Assembly: GCF_040412425.1 (NCBI RefSeq) | Contig: NC_089795.1 | Location: 83,681,663-83,745,662, forward strand | DNA length: 64,000 bases | Reading direction: 5' to 3' | Source of the DNA: Macrobrachium rosenbergii | Lineage: Eukaryota; Arthropoda; Malacostraca; Decapoda; Palaemonidae | In this document: positions 62,455-64,000 of the stretch, in pieces | Position numbering within the stretch: the first letter of the stretch is position 1 | How the letters are laid out: each line of letters begins with the position of its first letter | Program-made: the position numbers and the translations under genes | The notes under the pieces: model-generated | The model's database searches: none | Seen by the model: only the letters and a program-made list of their open reading frames with translations | What the model was told of the DNA's origin: nothing

Positions 62455-62551
62455 GAAAAGGAGAATACATTTTGGTATATATTTACACTTACGCCATTGC
62501 CGATTTCTTCATTATTATTATTATTACTATTATTTTTATTACTATTATTCG
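62406..62551. repeat. (TTA)n microsatellites
   Basis: About 16 TTA units at 62406-62454, then an imperfect second run at about 62510-62551. Confidence 0.95.
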
Positions 62552-62702
62552 TCCCAAGATCCAGATTGTTATTTACTGGTCGGGACCTTAGTATCATTAT
62601 CATTAATTTTTGTCCTATCCAGTGTTCTCGAAGGTAACCTCCTTTAGTCTCGATCTGTGTGTAAGAAACCTCGAGAACACTAAAAATCCTAGACATCCTT
62701 TT

Positions 62703-63105
62703 TGGTTTTCTGTAAAAGAAAACTATTGTGCCGGCTTTGTCTGTCCTTCCGCACTTTATTCTGTCCTCCCTCAGATCTTAAACACTACTGAGGCTAGAGC
62801 GCTGCAAATTTTATGTTGACCATCCACCCTCCAATCATCAAGCATACCAAACTGTAGCTCTCTAGCCTCGGTGGTTTTTATTTGATCTAAGGTTAGAGTT
62901 AGCCATAACCGTGCTTCTGGCAACGATGTAGGATAGGACAACACCGGGCCGTGGTTAAAGTTTCATGGGCCGCGGCGCATGCAGCATTATGCCGAGACCA
63001 CCGAAAGATAGATCTGTTTTCGATGGCCTTGATTATACGGTGTAACGGCTGTACAGAAAGCTCGATTGCGCAGAAGAAACTTCGCCGAATTTTTTACTTG
63101 TTATA
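62703..63105 (+). repeat. R2 interspersed repeat, copy 2
   Basis: Shares TTTTCTGTAAAAGAAAACTA, GCCGGCTTTGTCTGTCC, CCATCCACCCTCCAATCATC, GGGCCGTGGTTAAAG and ATTATGCCGAGACCACCGA with copy 1. The terminal hairpin is degraded here (GCGCAGAAG, AAA, CTTCGCCGA). Confidence 0.85.
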
Positions 63106-63640
63106 CATCGTGCAGTGTGGGGGCGCTTGCCTAATAAAACCTCGTGGACTGGTTCTCTTATCCTTAACATTGCGTGAGTACGTAGCTCGGATAAAAGAGG
63201 GCGATGTCTGGAGATTTAACGTCCGTGTTCAGAAAGGAAAAAATGAAGTTGAATTTGATTCTGCGAGGATAGACAATGGGTCTCAGTAAGGCAAGCGAGA
63301 CCCGAGAAACCACCAGAAAATTAATGATACTGGTAGTTACTCTTAGGAGCAATGAACCAACAAGGAACGCAAACAAGCAAGAACAGACTGCACATGAGAC
63401 TATCAACACCCGCAGCAGCCTGACCTTGGGAGCTTTTGTGTTCATTCACGAGTCTTCCTGCTTGCTCCTCCGCTGATGCTTTGCCAATGCGCTTGCGGGC
63501 ATGCATCCTATCGTACGTGCTTGATGTAAACTACTGGGGGTAAAACAAGAGTTTCAATCAAACTTGTGATACGTTCGATGACTGTGTATGTACTAGTGTA
63601 CTGGAGTGTGCTTGTGTTGCGATGTGGTGTAGCTGCTGTC

Positions 63641-63736
63641 AACGAGAGAGAGAGAGAGAGTTAGCAATCAGGAAGAGTTGTGAGGATCTGAAATGTTGTA
63701 TTAAGATTTACCAAATGTAAGAGAGGTTGGGATGCC

Positions 63737-63775
<39 letters not shown>
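63641..63775. repeat. Two (GA)n microsatellites
   Basis: (GA)n at about 63641-63660 and 63740-63774. Confidence 0.95.
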
Positions 63776-63777
<2 letters not shown>

Positions 63778-64000
63778 TAGAGAGTAAGTTACTGTGCTCT
63801 CTAGTGTATTCCCAAATGTCTGCATCACTTCCTTATTGAAAACTTCTTCTCGCCAAGCCTTAGACTAAAGAGAATAGGTTCCTTTCCTGTTAATATTAAA
63901 TTTTGGTAGTTCATGCATTAGGAGCAATCTTTAAAAGCCATTTTTATCGTTCAGAAAGGGGTTCTCTCCTGAATTTAAAACTAGGTGGTTTTGCCAGTTA

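Overview
The window looks like the nuclear genome of a crustacean, most likely a decapod (possibly a caridean shrimp). The DNA is AT-rich and mostly non-coding, and long introns are packed with broken transposons. Dinucleotide arrays, mainly (TA)n, are very long. DIRS-type tyrosine-recombinase retroelements, RTE-like retrotransposons and interspersed repeats with a tRNA-like head are all present. The species assignment is inference from repeat content; no marker gene fixes it.

One protein-coding gene is clear. It lies on the minus strand and covers roughly the first 35 kb: the orthologue of MEPCE/Bin3, the methyltransferase that caps the 5' gamma-phosphate of 7SK snRNA. Reading down the minus strand, I assign a probable first exon inside a CpG-rich block (low edge 35414) and coding exons at 22888-23037, 20026-20205, 14668-14839, 13411-13622, 10984-11124, 10519-10930, 6750-6968, 3572-3727 and 1626/1649-2027, with a possible last exon at 1229-1593. 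All but one junction join in frame with ordinary GT/AG sites. The exception is between 10984 and 10930, which needs a 53-nt micro-intron or a sequence error. The spliced protein has the N-terminal MEPCE motifs, a complete Bin3 methyltransferase domain and an unusual acidic C-terminal tail.

Its introns hold a decayed DIRS retroelement (about 15.6-19.2 kb), two pogo/Tigger-like transposase remnants (21.4-22.3 kb and 26.1-28.1 kb), several RTE-like reverse-transcriptase fragments, a 26-bp minisatellite and copies of an unnamed interspersed repeat, here called R1. One R1 copy supplies the pyrimidine tract of a splice acceptor. A probable alternative exon at 19195-19285 has phases that would make it mutually exclusive with the exon at 14668-14839.

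Around 34.8-35.7 kb is the probable promoter: a CpG-rich tract with a tandem duplication that gives three copies of the NRF-1 palindrome GCGCATGCGC.

From about 35.7 kb to 64 kb I find no convincing host gene. This part holds an RTE-like element on the minus strand (36.9-40.5 kb) interrupted by other repeats, R1 copies, two copies of a tRNA-derived SINE (one nested in R1 with a 5-bp target duplication), two copies of a second repeat ending in a strong hairpin (R2), a 41-bp minisatellite of about 17 units, a consensus CTCF site and many microsatellites.
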